Part shown: one piece after another, positions 55,417 through 62,707 of the stretch
Numbering within the stretch: position 1 is the stretch's first letter
How the letters are laid out: every line of letters starts with the position of its first letter
Origin: Pedobacter panaciterrae
Lineage (GTDB): Bacteria > Bacteroidota > Bacteroidia > Sphingobacteriales > Sphingobacteriaceae
Length of the DNA stretch: 64,000 nt
Assembly (NCBI RefSeq): GCF_013204795.1
Contig: NZ_JABMKW010000004.1
Coordinates: forward strand, 60,507 to 124,506
Direction of reading: 5' to 3'
Made by a program: the position numbers and the translations under genes
The notes under the pieces: generated by a model
Database searches by the model: none
What the model was told of the DNA's origin: nothing
The model's input: only the letters and a program-made list of their open reading frames with translations

Positions 55417-56704
55417 TGTTCAAATCTGGCAAGGACCTAATGGAATAGTTGTTCCTGCATCTGCAAAAGATGCTACGGAAATAATGCCATTAGCAGCCTA
55501 TTTAAGTGACAGGCAAAAGGCCCAAATAATAGCCGCCTTTCAGGTTGAAGCATATGATATGGCTGCTGAATATGCCTGGAAAAAAGCTATGGTTAAGCTG
55601 AAGGAAACTTTAGCAACATTAGGGCTGCGATTTATAGGCGAAATGCTTAATCGGGATGATATTGATGAATATTCTTTAGTTGACGCTGTTTTAACGGATT
55701 ATTCAGCAATACAATTGGCGGAACAATTAGGGGTTGTCGGTACAACAGCTGCACTCAAACTAAGGCACTGTAATGAATTAATTACGCATTATTTTTCGAA
55801 GAATGCGGAAGAAGAACTTGACTATAATACAGCATTTTCGATTGTTAGATCAAGCATCCAATATATTTTAGGGGAGAGTGATATCTCAATAGGTGTTGAA
55901 TTTTCTCAATTTCGTCAGCGACTTTTAAACGAAGCGTTGCGAACAGATGATGACCAAGTTGAATCCATAATTAATGCGCCTTTATTTTATCTGAGAACGG
56001 TTATGACAATTCTATTGTCTGCAATAAAAAATGATATAGGTGCAAAATTGGAACATGCCATAGCAAACTTAAATCTGGTAATTACACATGTTTGGAAAAA
56101 GCTTGGTGAAAATGATAAATGGAATATAGGAACAGCTTATCGAGACGTAACATCTGCAGGCAATACTATAGCGGCATCTGGATTAAAATCTGCTTTATTA
56201 AAAGTTGGAGGGTTTGATTATGTTCCTGAGAACCTAAGGTCAGTTACCTTTATAAAGGCAGCACAACAGGTACTTGAAACGCATTTTGCTTTTAACAATT
56301 TTTACAATGAACCGGCTGTTGTTGGTAAATTGTCTAAGTTAGGTTCAACTATTCCTGCTCCTGCTTTGATAGAATGTATGCAAGCATATTTAGCTGTATT
56401 AATAGGAAATTCATATGGAGTCTCTAATGATGCCGCTTATATTGCTAATAGTGAGCTTGCAAAAATTTCTGAAGAAAGGTGGCTGTATTACTTTGAAAAG
56501 GTCATTCAAACCGATGAAATAATTTTACAAAAAACAAATGATTATCAGTTAGGAAGGTTTAGAAATTTCTTATTGGAAAACTCTCTGTCTACTTTTTCTA
56601 ATCTGCCAAAAAACAATCAGATGCTTTATGAAGCAATTTTATCTAATAATACCAAACGAGCGAGAGCTATAGCGAGGGAACTTTTTGAGAAAATAAAGGG
56701 TTAA
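55409..56704 (+). CDS. Unrecognised helical protein coupled to the DAC protein
   Basis: The 431-residue product is soluble and mainly helical, with no motif I know. Distinct segments are YDMAAEYAWKKAMVKLKETL, LTDYSAIQLAEQLGVVGTTA (helix-turn-helix-like) and LKLRHCNELITHYFS. The ATG lies inside the DAC gene end (ATGAATAATG), so the two are translationally coupled. It may be an effector or adaptor of the DAC protein; this is inference only. Confidence 0.65.
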   Translation: MNNVQIWQGPNGIVVPASAKDATEIMPLAAYLSDRQKAQIIAAFQVEAYDMAAEYAWKKAMVKLKETLATLGLRFIGEMLNRDDIDEYSLVDAVLTDYSAIQLAEQLGVVGTTAALKLRHCNELITHYFSKNAEEELDYNTAFSIVRSSIQYILGESDISIGVEFSQFRQRLLNEALRTDDDQVESIINAPLFYLRTVMTILLSAIKNDIGAKLEHAIANLNLVITHVWKKLGENDKWNIGTAYRDVTSAGNTIAASGLKSALLKVGGFDYVPENLRSVTFIKAAQQVLETHFAFNNFYNEPAVVGKLSKLGSTIPAPALIECMQAYLAVLIGNSYGVSNDAAYIANSELAKISEERWLYYFEKVIQTDEIILQKTNDYQLGRFRNFLLENSLSTFSNLPKNNQMLYEAILSNNTKRARAIARELFEKIKG

Positions 56705-56989
56705 TTTTAATCATAACTAAAACTAGCACGCTTTTTTTTAAAAAAATAGCTGTTATCGAGAAAGCATTTTTAGAGATAATTTTAATCCAAGAATTAAATG
56801 TGCTTAAAAAATTACTCGTTCGGATTGAACTCTAAAATCGATCTAATGGATTTCTAATGCTAAAAGATTAGAATTTATTTGACAGAGCTGAGAATTCGTA
56901 TTCCCTTTCGGTAAAAGTTTTCATTGGAATCTCTAAATAATTAGAGAGGCAATCTGCGACGAAGTATCCCCTCTATATCCATGCTTAAT

Positions 56990-57235
56990 TTACTCAGTTG
57001 GTGGCCTCAACTCAATATCAAATAATTCTTTTGGGTGTAATTTAAGAGCCTTTGCAATTTTATATATAGTTGCAAGCTTCACGTCAACTCTTCCTTTCTC
57101 AATATTAATAAGTTGAGGATGTTCCATTTCAGCCATTAAAGCAAATTGTCGAACCCCCAATCCACGTTCTGCCCTCAACTCTTTTATGCGTTTACCTAGT
57201 TTATCTTTCAATGAATCTAAATCATCAATATCCAT
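56990..57235 (-). CDS. Xre-family helix-turn-helix regulator
   Basis: The 81-residue product has a Cro/C1-type HTH: LGKRIKELRAERGLGVRQFA, then EMEHPQLINIEKGRVDVKLA and TIYKIAKALKLHPKELFD. A perfect 9-bp inverted repeat lies 30 bp upstream of its start (57265-57288), the likely autoregulatory operator. It is divergent from the sigma/Cas12f-like pair and may control it. The 285 bp between this gene and 56704 hold only a short hairpin (CTCTAA-ATAA-TTAGAG, near 56936) and no gene. Confidence 0.85.
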   Translation of the reverse strand: MDIDDLDSLKDKLGKRIKELRAERGLGVRQFALMAEMEHPQLINIEKGRVDVKLATIYKIAKALKLHPKELFDIELRPPTE

Positions 57236-57264
57236 TATGGAAGATCACATTTGTTAAAAAAAGA

Positions 57265-57288
57265 ATTGGTATAGCCGGATATACCAAT
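57265..57288. promoter_or_regulatory. Perfect inverted repeat, likely Xre operator
   Basis: ATTGGTATA (57265-57273), spacer GCCGGA, TATACCAAT (57280-57288). A related half-pair GGTATACC recurs at 57479-57486, inside the 110-nt hairpin. Its place in the divergent region fits control of both Xre and the sigma operon. Confidence 0.7.
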
Positions 57289-57390
57289 AAAATTTAGTAT
57301 CTTAGTTTTATGAATCAACTATAAATATATATGTAATGTTATTTTTGTAATTCTTCTTAGATGAGATTAGAAGCATTACACTAGAGTCTT

Positions 57391-57500
57391 GTACTGGAAA
57401 ACTGGTAATTCGAAAGGACACAAGACGACGGTGAAGATGCTCACGCTAAACAGCGTGGGCTCTTTTTGTCGTGTCCCGGGTATACCAGTACCTCCAGTAC
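57391..57500 (+). other. 110-nt nested hairpin, candidate structured RNA
   Basis: Four nested stems pair in order: GTACTGG (57391) with CCAGTAC (57494), ACTGGTA (57401) with TACCAGT (57483), GGACAC (57416) with GTGTCC (57471), and GCTCACGCT (57439) with AGCGTGGGC (57452). TTTTT follows the inner stem at 57463-57467. The inner part alone looks like a terminator, but the outer stems pair around it. A second small hairpin follows near 57515. It could be a guide RNA scaffold, a leader or a regulatory RNA of the next operon. Confidence 0.65.
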
Positions 57501-57576
57501 GATGAATTGAGCTTCACGCTGTTTTGCGTTAACTTAGTTTATGACTCATATTAATTGCTAACTAACTATTATTAAT

Positions 57577-58389
57577 ATGAACTTTACCAGTTGTAAGATC
57601 GAGGACAAACACCGTAATTTTCTCAAATTCAGCCAAGGCGATGAAAAAGGGTTGGAGTACTTCTATAATCGCTACTACCCATCACTATTCTACAAAAGGA
57701 AAAGATATATTAAAGACGAAATCAATGCCGACTGTATCGTCAACGATGCCTTCCTTCGTCTTTGGTTGATCAGGAACACCATCATCGATCCTGACCACAT
57801 CGAAACCTTTTTGAGCAAGACAACCTTGGACGCTTGCAAGGCGTACTACAGAACTTCCCGAAACAACTTTCAGCGAAACATGCTCATGCTCGATGACATC
57901 GAAAACTACCAGAAATTCATGGCAGGTTATGATCCCGAAGACGAACTTGACCACGAGGACATCATGTATCAGGAGGAAATGGACGAACGGCTAAAATTAC
58001 AATGGCAGCAAGTTGAGACGGTCATCCCCAATCTCACTGAAAACCAGCAGCTGTTTATCAAACTCTGCCTGAAATACACTTTCAACTACGAGCGTATCGC
58101 CTCTCATATCGGTGGCATCTCTGACTATCAAGTAGGAAAAACCGTTGAAAAAATATTGGAAACCATAAAGAACATCCTGACCAGTTCACAAAAGCTCGAC
58201 GATACAGGAAAAAGCGGCAAATTCAAATTCGAGGGCGATCTGTGCGAAGAGCAATCCAGGATCCTGCATATGCGCTATGAACTCCAATACAGTTTTGAAG
58301 AGATCGCCAGTCAGTTGAATTTAAGTGAGGAGCACATCAAAAGAACCTTTGTAGAAGCCTACACCAAAGTCAAAACGGTTAAAAAATAA
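57577..58389 (+). CDS. Atypical ECF-like sigma factor paired with Cas12f-like protein
   Basis: The 270-residue product has a sigma-2-like region (about 22-95: GDEKGLEYFYNRYYPSLFYK, INADCIVNDAFLRLWLIRN). Two sigma-4-like helix-turn-helix units follow (about 152-200: LTENQQLFIKLCLKYTFNYE and SDYQVGKTVEKI; about 222-266: RILHMRYELQYSFEEIASQL and EEHIKRTFVEAY). Ordinary ECF factors are about 180-200 residues with one sigma-4. No anti-sigma gene is nearby. The Cas12f-like gene starts 4 nt after its stop. A role in RNA-guided recruitment of RNA polymerase is inferred from the pairing. Confidence 0.8.
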   Translation: MNFTSCKIEDKHRNFLKFSQGDEKGLEYFYNRYYPSLFYKRKRYIKDEINADCIVNDAFLRLWLIRNTIIDPDHIETFLSKTTLDACKAYYRTSRNNFQRNMLMLDDIENYQKFMAGYDPEDELDHEDIMYQEEMDERLKLQWQQVETVIPNLTENQQLFIKLCLKYTFNYERIASHIGGISDYQVGKTVEKILETIKNILTSSQKLDDTGKSGKFKFEGDLCEEQSRILHMRYELQYSFEEIASQLNLSEEHIKRTFVEAYTKVKTVKK

Positions 58390-58393
58390 AGTT

Positions 58394-59491
58394 ATGGAAA
58401 AAGACACGATGATTGTAAACCGTAAAATCCAGCTGCTGATTGATTCCGATGATAAAGAAGTAATCAAAGTCGCAAAAGATCAACTCTATAGCTGGCAACG
58501 GATTTGTTTCCGGGCAGCCAATATGATCATGAGCCATCGTTTTATACAAGAACAGGTCAAAGACTTCTTCTATCTGACAGAAGAGATCAAATTTAAACTC
58601 GGCGATCAGAAAAAAAATGAAAACGGCATCTTGAAATCTTCCCGTACACACACTACGTACCGTTTATTATCCAACCATTTCAAAGGGCAGATTCCCACAA
58701 ATATCCTCAGCAATTTAAACCATACCCTGATCTCCCAATTTAACAATGATAAAACTGCCTACTGGAAAGGAGAAAAGTCACTGAGCAATTACAAAAAGAA
58801 TCTTCCGCTTCCTTTCGGGCCGGAAGTCATCACCAGATTCGACACCACGCCGGATAACAAAAATTTCAGTTTCAAATTGTTTCAGATCTCCTTCCGGACC
58901 TATCTTGGAAAAGATAAATCAGATAAAAAGGTGCTTTTGAACAAGATAAAAAGCGGAACGCTAAGACTCCATACCAGTAAGCTCTACATCGATCATGGTA
59001 AGGTCTTCCTACTGGCAGCGATCGGAATAGAAAAAGAACAAAACATACTGGATACCTCCGTTATTGCCGAAGCCTCATTGTCCATAGAACACCCTGTAAC
59101 CGTTAAAATCGGCAGTTATGAGCATACCATCGGAAACAAGGAAGAATTCCTGCACCGCAGGCTAGCCATACGGGCGGCAATAGAAAGGGTAACAAAAGGT
59201 GTCGCCTTTAACCGCGGCGGACACGGAAAAACGAGAAAAAGAAAAAGCCTGAAGGAATACCAGCATTTGGAAAAAAGATATGTCGACTACAAATTACATG
59301 TGTACAGCCGAAAACTGATAGACCTTTGCGTAAAACATCATGCAGCAACCCTCATACTCGTCAATCAGGAACAAAAGGAGGAAATTGCAAAAGAAGATCC
59401 CTTCCTGCTACAAAACTGGAGCTATTACAGTCTAAAAGATAAAATCAACTATAAAGCAGAAAAAGCAGGGATTCAGGTCATCATCGAATAA
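58394..59491 (+). CDS. Nuclease-dead TnpB/Cas12f-like RNA-guided protein
   Basis: The 365-residue product has a TnpB/Cas12f N-terminal part (MIVNRKIQLLID, QLYSWQRICFRAANMI) and a RuvC-like core. At RuvC-I the 'GxDxG' site reads ASLSIEHPV (Ser at 228). The bridge GKTRKRKSLKEYQHLEKRYV is present. At RuvC-II the 'ivlEdl' site reads LILVNQEQK (Asn at 324). NWSYYSLKDKINYKAEKAGI matches the end of TnpB, but the protein stops at residue 365, before the zinc ribbon and RuvC-III. It should bind guide RNA and DNA but not cut. Confidence 0.82.
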   Translation: MEKDTMIVNRKIQLLIDSDDKEVIKVAKDQLYSWQRICFRAANMIMSHRFIQEQVKDFFYLTEEIKFKLGDQKKNENGILKSSRTHTTYRLLSNHFKGQIPTNILSNLNHTLISQFNNDKTAYWKGEKSLSNYKKNLPLPFGPEVITRFDTTPDNKNFSFKLFQISFRTYLGKDKSDKKVLLNKIKSGTLRLHTSKLYIDHGKVFLLAAIGIEKEQNILDTSVIAEASLSIEHPVTVKIGSYEHTIGNKEEFLHRRLAIRAAIERVTKGVAFNRGGHGKTRKRKSLKEYQHLEKRYVDYKLHVYSRKLIDLCVKHHAATLILVNQEQKEEIAKEDPFLLQNWSYYSLKDKINYKAEKAGIQVIIE

Positions 59492-59503
59492 CAACATTAA
59501 CGA

Positions 59504-59545
59504 GGCTGCTTGTACAGCCGTAGGGTGAGACAAAAATGTACTCAC
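59504..59545 (+). ncRNA. Two hairpins after the Cas12f-like gene, candidate guide-RNA 3' scaffold
   Basis: GGCTG-CTTGTA-CAGCC (59504-59519) and GTGAGACA-AAAA-TGTACTCAC (59525-59545) lie 12-54 nt after the stop codon. TnpB-type omegaRNAs and Cas12f guides usually place structured scaffold next to the nuclease gene with the guide directly 3'. The guide would then start near 59546. No transcript evidence is available here. Confidence 0.4.
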
Positions 59546-59624
59546 TAAGTCTAACAGATCATACAACCGCTATGGGCTCTATTGATTTAGTCGCCGTTAG
59601 AAAAGGTCCGCCTTTACAAAAAGG

Positions 59625-60074
59625 CTATTTAACTGGAATTGAAAATTCAATGTTTTGCTGAGGAAGACACCTAGTGTTGTCACACACCATAAATTCAACC
59701 TGCCCCTTCACCATCAGGGGAGCATTTTTTTTCAGCTTTATTTTTTGCTGAAAAACAACGGACTTTTCATAATAACTTACATTTAAATCAAGATTCTTCT
59801 CAAATTTTGTTATAGGTTTAGGCTGAATGGTCTTGCCAATTACCTGGTAGTCAGAACTGGACTTGAAGGCAAAGCTTGTCTGAATTCCATCGCCTTTTGG
59901 GATATTTTGAGCATAAACATGCCATCCTTGCTCGATATTAGCTCTAATATACAAGGTAGCTTCCGTAGGAGAGGTCTTTTTTGAAAAATAACCCCAAGAC
60001 ACGGGTTTAAGAATTTGGCCTTGGACCGTGGCTGTTATGAAAACACATAAAATGATAAAAGGTAAATTTTTCAT
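59625..60074 (-). CDS. Secreted DsbD N-terminal-domain protein
   Basis: The 149-residue product has a signal peptide (ending VQGQ) and the immunoglobulin-like DsbD-alpha fold: SPTEATLYIRANIEQGWHVY, GIQTSFAF, and the Cys pair in FMVCDNTRCLPQQN near residue 132. In DsbD this domain hands electrons to periplasmic proteins. The membrane and thioredoxin parts of DsbD are absent, so it is a stand-alone copy. It converges on the Cas12f-like gene with a 133-bp gap. Confidence 0.83.
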   Translation of the reverse strand: MKNLPFIILCVFITATVQGQILKPVSWGYFSKKTSPTEATLYIRANIEQGWHVYAQNIPKGDGIQTSFAFKSSSDYQVIGKTIQPKPITKFEKNLDLNVSYYEKSVVFQQKIKLKKNAPLMVKGQVEFMVCDNTRCLPQQNIEFSIPVK

Positions 60075-60185
60075 TTTTCTTATTTTTTTAAACTTACTAT
60101 TAGAATTGAAACCAAAAGCAATTTGACAACATAATTGGCCGCAAACAGGAATAAAAGTAGTTCAACCTACCCCGTAAACACCAAA

Positions 60186-60206
60186 GCAAAAACCTCCGGT
60201 TTTTGC
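60186..60206. terminator. Perfect hairpin downstream of btgB
   Basis: GCAAAAACC (60186-60194), loop TCC, GGTTTTTGC (60198-60206). It lies between the DsbD-like gene start and the end of the mobilization operon (60335) and could end transcription on the minus strand. The rest of 60075-60334 shows no gene. Confidence 0.55.
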
Positions 60207-60334
60207 AGGCCGAAAATGCGCGGGAGCCATATATCTGCCTATCCGTAGTTGGGTAGTATAATTATCCACATGATTCCCACTGTACACAATTGACGACTTA
60301 TTATTGCTGGACTTCGGGATTACGGACTAAATAA

Positions 60335-61315
60335 TTACCGACCCATTTCGTGTCCCTGCTCCAAGCTTTTCTTCCTTTTTATTCTTCGCCTTTCGGCTTG
60401 TCCAACAGGATCAGCAACAGTCCCTTGGTCATAAACGGGCTCAAGCATGATTTCAAAAAAACTACTTGAGGTCTGTCCCGCCTGCTTCAGCATTACACCA
60501 CCGCTGCTAAAAAGTCCCTGTGCAACACCCTGTACCAATTCAGCAGCTAAAGACCTGGACTGGTAATTTAATTCAGCGCCCTTTTCCAGCACATGCAATT
60601 GTTCCATTTGTTTTATGCTCCCATTCTTCTTAATGTTTGCATAAGCCATCGTCTCTTTAAGCTCCCTCTTAAATCCAAAAGTCTCATCAAACAGTCGCTC
60701 ACCACTTTGTTTAAAAGCCACCCTGTCAAACTGACCCATTTTTTTAGAATGTTCTGCATTCTTTCCCCTGGAACTGTTCATCGGACTCAGCCTGAATTTA
60801 CCAGTAATATCCTTCCTGCTTACGATTACCTGCACATGCATCTGATTACCCGTCTTTAAATCTCCTCGTCTCTTCGAGCCATCTTTCACCTCCTGGTCTT
60901 TGTAACTATAGTACCTGTTGTTTTCGACTTTGGCAAACCAAAGCAAATCCCTATTACTGTCAATCCCAGTCTTCTTAAAATTCCGTGCATATTCAGTCAT
61001 CACTTTTTCTACATATTCTTTCAATCGTTCCTTGGCCTCTACCTGTCCATATTCTTCAATCAAATACTTCAACTCTTTTTGACTGGGACTGATATTGATC
61101 AGGAAAAATTTTGCCTCATCATTGCGTAACCTGCTGTTATTTCCATCCAGGCTACGCCTGACCGCATACGGTTCAATATTCCGGGCCTGATGATTGAACC
61201 AATGCTCAGGAACTTCCTTATTGTTGGTCCTATTTTCCTTTTCAAGATAATGAATCAAATGATTGCTGCTGTCTTTATTGTCTGCAGTTACCTTATCTGT
61301 GATGTTGATATACAT
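60335..61315 (-). CDS. BtgB-like mobilization protein (putative relaxase)
   Basis: The 326-residue product belongs with Bacteroidota mobilization proteins annotated as DUF5712/BtgB. It has a conserved front (HLIHYLEKENR, EVPEHWFNH) and NQMHVQVIVSRKD (about 160-172), a His-x-Val strand as in HUH relaxases, then MGQFDRVAFKQSGERLFDETFG. A basic tail follows. It starts 1 nt after the btgA stop. It probably nicks the nearby origin; the active Tyr was not identified. Confidence 0.72.
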   Translation of the reverse strand: MYINITDKVTADNKDSSNHLIHYLEKENRTNNKEVPEHWFNHQARNIEPYAVRRSLDGNNSRLRNDEAKFFLINISPSQKELKYLIEEYGQVEAKERLKEYVEKVMTEYARNFKKTGIDSNRDLLWFAKVENNRYYSYKDQEVKDGSKRRGDLKTGNQMHVQVIVSRKDITGKFRLSPMNSSRGKNAEHSKKMGQFDRVAFKQSGERLFDETFGFKRELKETMAYANIKKNGSIKQMEQLHVLEKGAELNYQSRSLAAELVQGVAQGLFSSGGVMLKQAGQTSSSFFEIMLEPVYDQGTVADPVGQAERRRIKRKKSLEQGHEMGR

Positions 61316-61316
61316 A

Positions 61317-61889
61317 TTACAGGTGGCTGATTTTCTGTCTAACCTTTTGAATTACTGTCTCCTTTTCTTTGGCAGAAGTAGTGATGTTAAAGGAATTACG
61401 GACTTTAACGTAATCCTCGAAAATGTCCAAAAATTTTTCTTTCAACTGTTCCCTGGTATGCAGGCTGGCAAAAACTCGTCTCATGAGCTCATCCGTCTGC
61501 GTAAACTTTTTCACCTGGGCCTCCTGATTACCTAATAAAAGCTTTTGATGATTAAATATTTGGTCATTCTGCTTCAGTACCTGACCATTAAAAGACTGGA
61601 TCACACGACCCAACGCATCAAGCATACGGCTAACATCTGTCTTTATCGGAATCAGGAGTTCAGCCTCTTGAGTTCGAATGAACCCGATATAATCCTTGTG
61701 ACTTTTCAGCAAGGTATTCTTCAAAAATTCATCATTTATATCAGCAGGATCCTTCTTGCTTCTAAAAAAGTAATCTACCATTTGTGTAAAAACCTGGCGT
61801 TTACTTCTGCCCAGCTTTAACGCAATCTTATCAAATTTGTCCGCAACCGATTCCGGAAATTTTACCGTTCTCAATGTTTCCTGTTCCAT
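61317..61889 (-). CDS. BtgA/BfmA-family mobilization accessory protein
   Basis: The 190-residue product starts with a ribbon-helix-helix-type segment (TVKFPESVADKFDKIALKLG, RSKRQVFTQMVDYFF) followed by a long helical, coiled-coil-like part. This matches BfmA/BtgA proteins that bind the transfer origin and help the relaxase. It is followed by btgB. An oriT-like inverted repeat lies 86 bp upstream of its start. Confidence 0.8.
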   Translation of the reverse strand: MEQETLRTVKFPESVADKFDKIALKLGRSKRQVFTQMVDYFFRSKKDPADINDEFLKNTLLKSHKDYIGFIRTQEAELLIPIKTDVSRMLDALGRVIQSFNGQVLKQNDQIFNHQKLLLGNQEAQVKKFTQTDELMRRVFASLHTREQLKEKFLDIFEDYVKVRNSFNITTSAKEKETVIQKVRQKISHL

Positions 61890-61974
61890 AAAAGTCCTCC
61901 AAAATACCGTTATTCAAATCCAAGATCCCTGCTTAGGGTTCCTTATCCTTTATTCTTGCCATATCCAATGCCCC

Positions 61975-61997
61975 AACGAACCCCTGGAGGGTTCGTT
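61975..61997. other. Inverted repeat, candidate oriT hairpin
   Basis: AACGAACCC (61975-61983), loop CTGGA, GGGTTCGTT (61989-61997), a perfect 9-bp stem upstream of btgA. Origins of mobilizable Bacteroidota elements usually lie just upstream of the mobilization genes and carry such hairpins next to the nick site. A terminator is unlikely because no T-run follows. Confidence 0.5.
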
Positions 61998-62016
61998 AAA
62001 CAGCCTTAAGCATCGC

Positions 62017-62136
62017 TTAATGGCTAATGGTCATGCTCTGCATAACCACCGCTTGCTCCTTTTCTGAAAGGGAAAAAGGACAATCACCTGAACCACCATC
62101 CTGTAACAATGAACCAATCAGCTGCACATTACTCAT
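62017..62136 (-). CDS. Possible 39-residue protein
   Basis: The ATG at 62136 overlaps the stop of the preceding gene (ATGAGTAATG). It encodes MSNVQLIGSLLQDGGSGD, then CPFSLSEKEQAVVMQSMTIS, ending in H before TAA. The translational-coupling overlap supports it, but no homology is known to me. It could also be part of a leader. Confidence 0.4.
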   Translation of the reverse strand: MSNVQLIGSLLQDGGSGDCPFSLSEKEQAVVMQSMTISH

Positions 62137-62425
62137 GATCCCAATGAATTAAAGAAACCAGGCTTGCACGAAAAGGATCATAAGATGGCTGATAGGTAAC
62201 ATACCCATAGACGACCAGATCACTCATGCATTTGTGGTAAGTAGATATTGATCGAATGCGGGAATACCGCATCAACTTTCGCCGGCAAACCCGAAACTCA
62301 GCCTTAGGGTCATCAGCTGGACTAAAATAAAACACAGCCATAAACAGACTCAAATGAGAGGGCAGCAAACGAGAGTCATAAGCAGCCCGTTTGAGAAAAT
62401 TTTCAATAAGGAATGATCGTTTCAT
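62129..62425 (-). CDS. Hypothetical protein of the mobilization operon
   Basis: The 98-residue basic protein (LSLFMAVFYFSPADDPKAEF, RVCRRKLMRYSRIRSISTYH) resembles small winged-helix-like proteins often found beside excisionase-type genes in Bacteroidota mobile elements. It starts 3 nt after the HTH gene stop. DNA binding is likely from charge and context, not shown. Confidence 0.65.
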   Translation of the reverse strand: MKRSFLIENFLKRAAYDSRLLPSHLSLFMAVFYFSPADDPKAEFRVCRRKLMRYSRIRSISTYHKCMSDLVVYGYVTYQPSYDPFRASLVSLIHWDHE

Positions 62426-62428
62426 AGC

Positions 62429-62707
62429 TCAATGGGTGAATGATAAGTTTTCTTCCAGGACTCTGTTAATGTCTTCATGTTTATAGTATAATATACTTCC
62501 CACTTTTGTAAAAGAGAGCACACCCTTTACGCGAAGTGCCTGCAAGGTTCCCGGAGAAATGCCGAGCATCTTTCTCACCTCACCACTCCTTAACCACTTT
62601 TTCTGAACGTTCTCACCGCTATCAATTTTCAGTTTACTTAGCTCTTCAAAAAGGTCCTTCTTAAAATTTTCGAGATCCGCTCTGGTAATCAAATCCAATG
62701 TTGTCAT
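62429..62707 (-). CDS. Helix-turn-helix (excisionase/MerR-like) protein
   Basis: The start at 62707 (MTTLDLITRADLENFKKDLF) is favoured over 62746. About 92 residues with KKWLRSGEVRKMLGISPGTL, QALRVKGVLSFTKVGSILYY and KHEDINRVLEE, the MerR-like winged helix of Bacteroidota transposon HTH proteins. It is first in the minus-strand mobilization operon. It may act in excision or regulation. Confidence 0.85.
   Translation of the reverse strand: MTTLDLITRADLENFKKDLFEELSKLKIDSGENVQKKWLRSGEVRKMLGISPGTLQALRVKGVLSFTKVGSILYYKHEDINRVLEENLSFTH

Noticed and set aside
57439..57467. Calling the inner stem (57439-57460) plus T-run a plain terminator
   Set aside because: There is no upstream gene on the plus strand to terminate, and outer stems pair across it. 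It is kept as part of the structured element.
57391..57500. Reading the 110-nt hairpin as a CRISPR array or MITE
   Set aside because: There are no repeated units with spacers and no target-site duplication next to the GTACTGG/CCAGTAC ends.
58394..59491. Reading the Cas12f-like gene as an active IS200/IS605 tnpB
   Set aside because: The RuvC acidic residues and zinc ribbon are absent, no tnpA is nearby, and it is operonic with a sigma factor.
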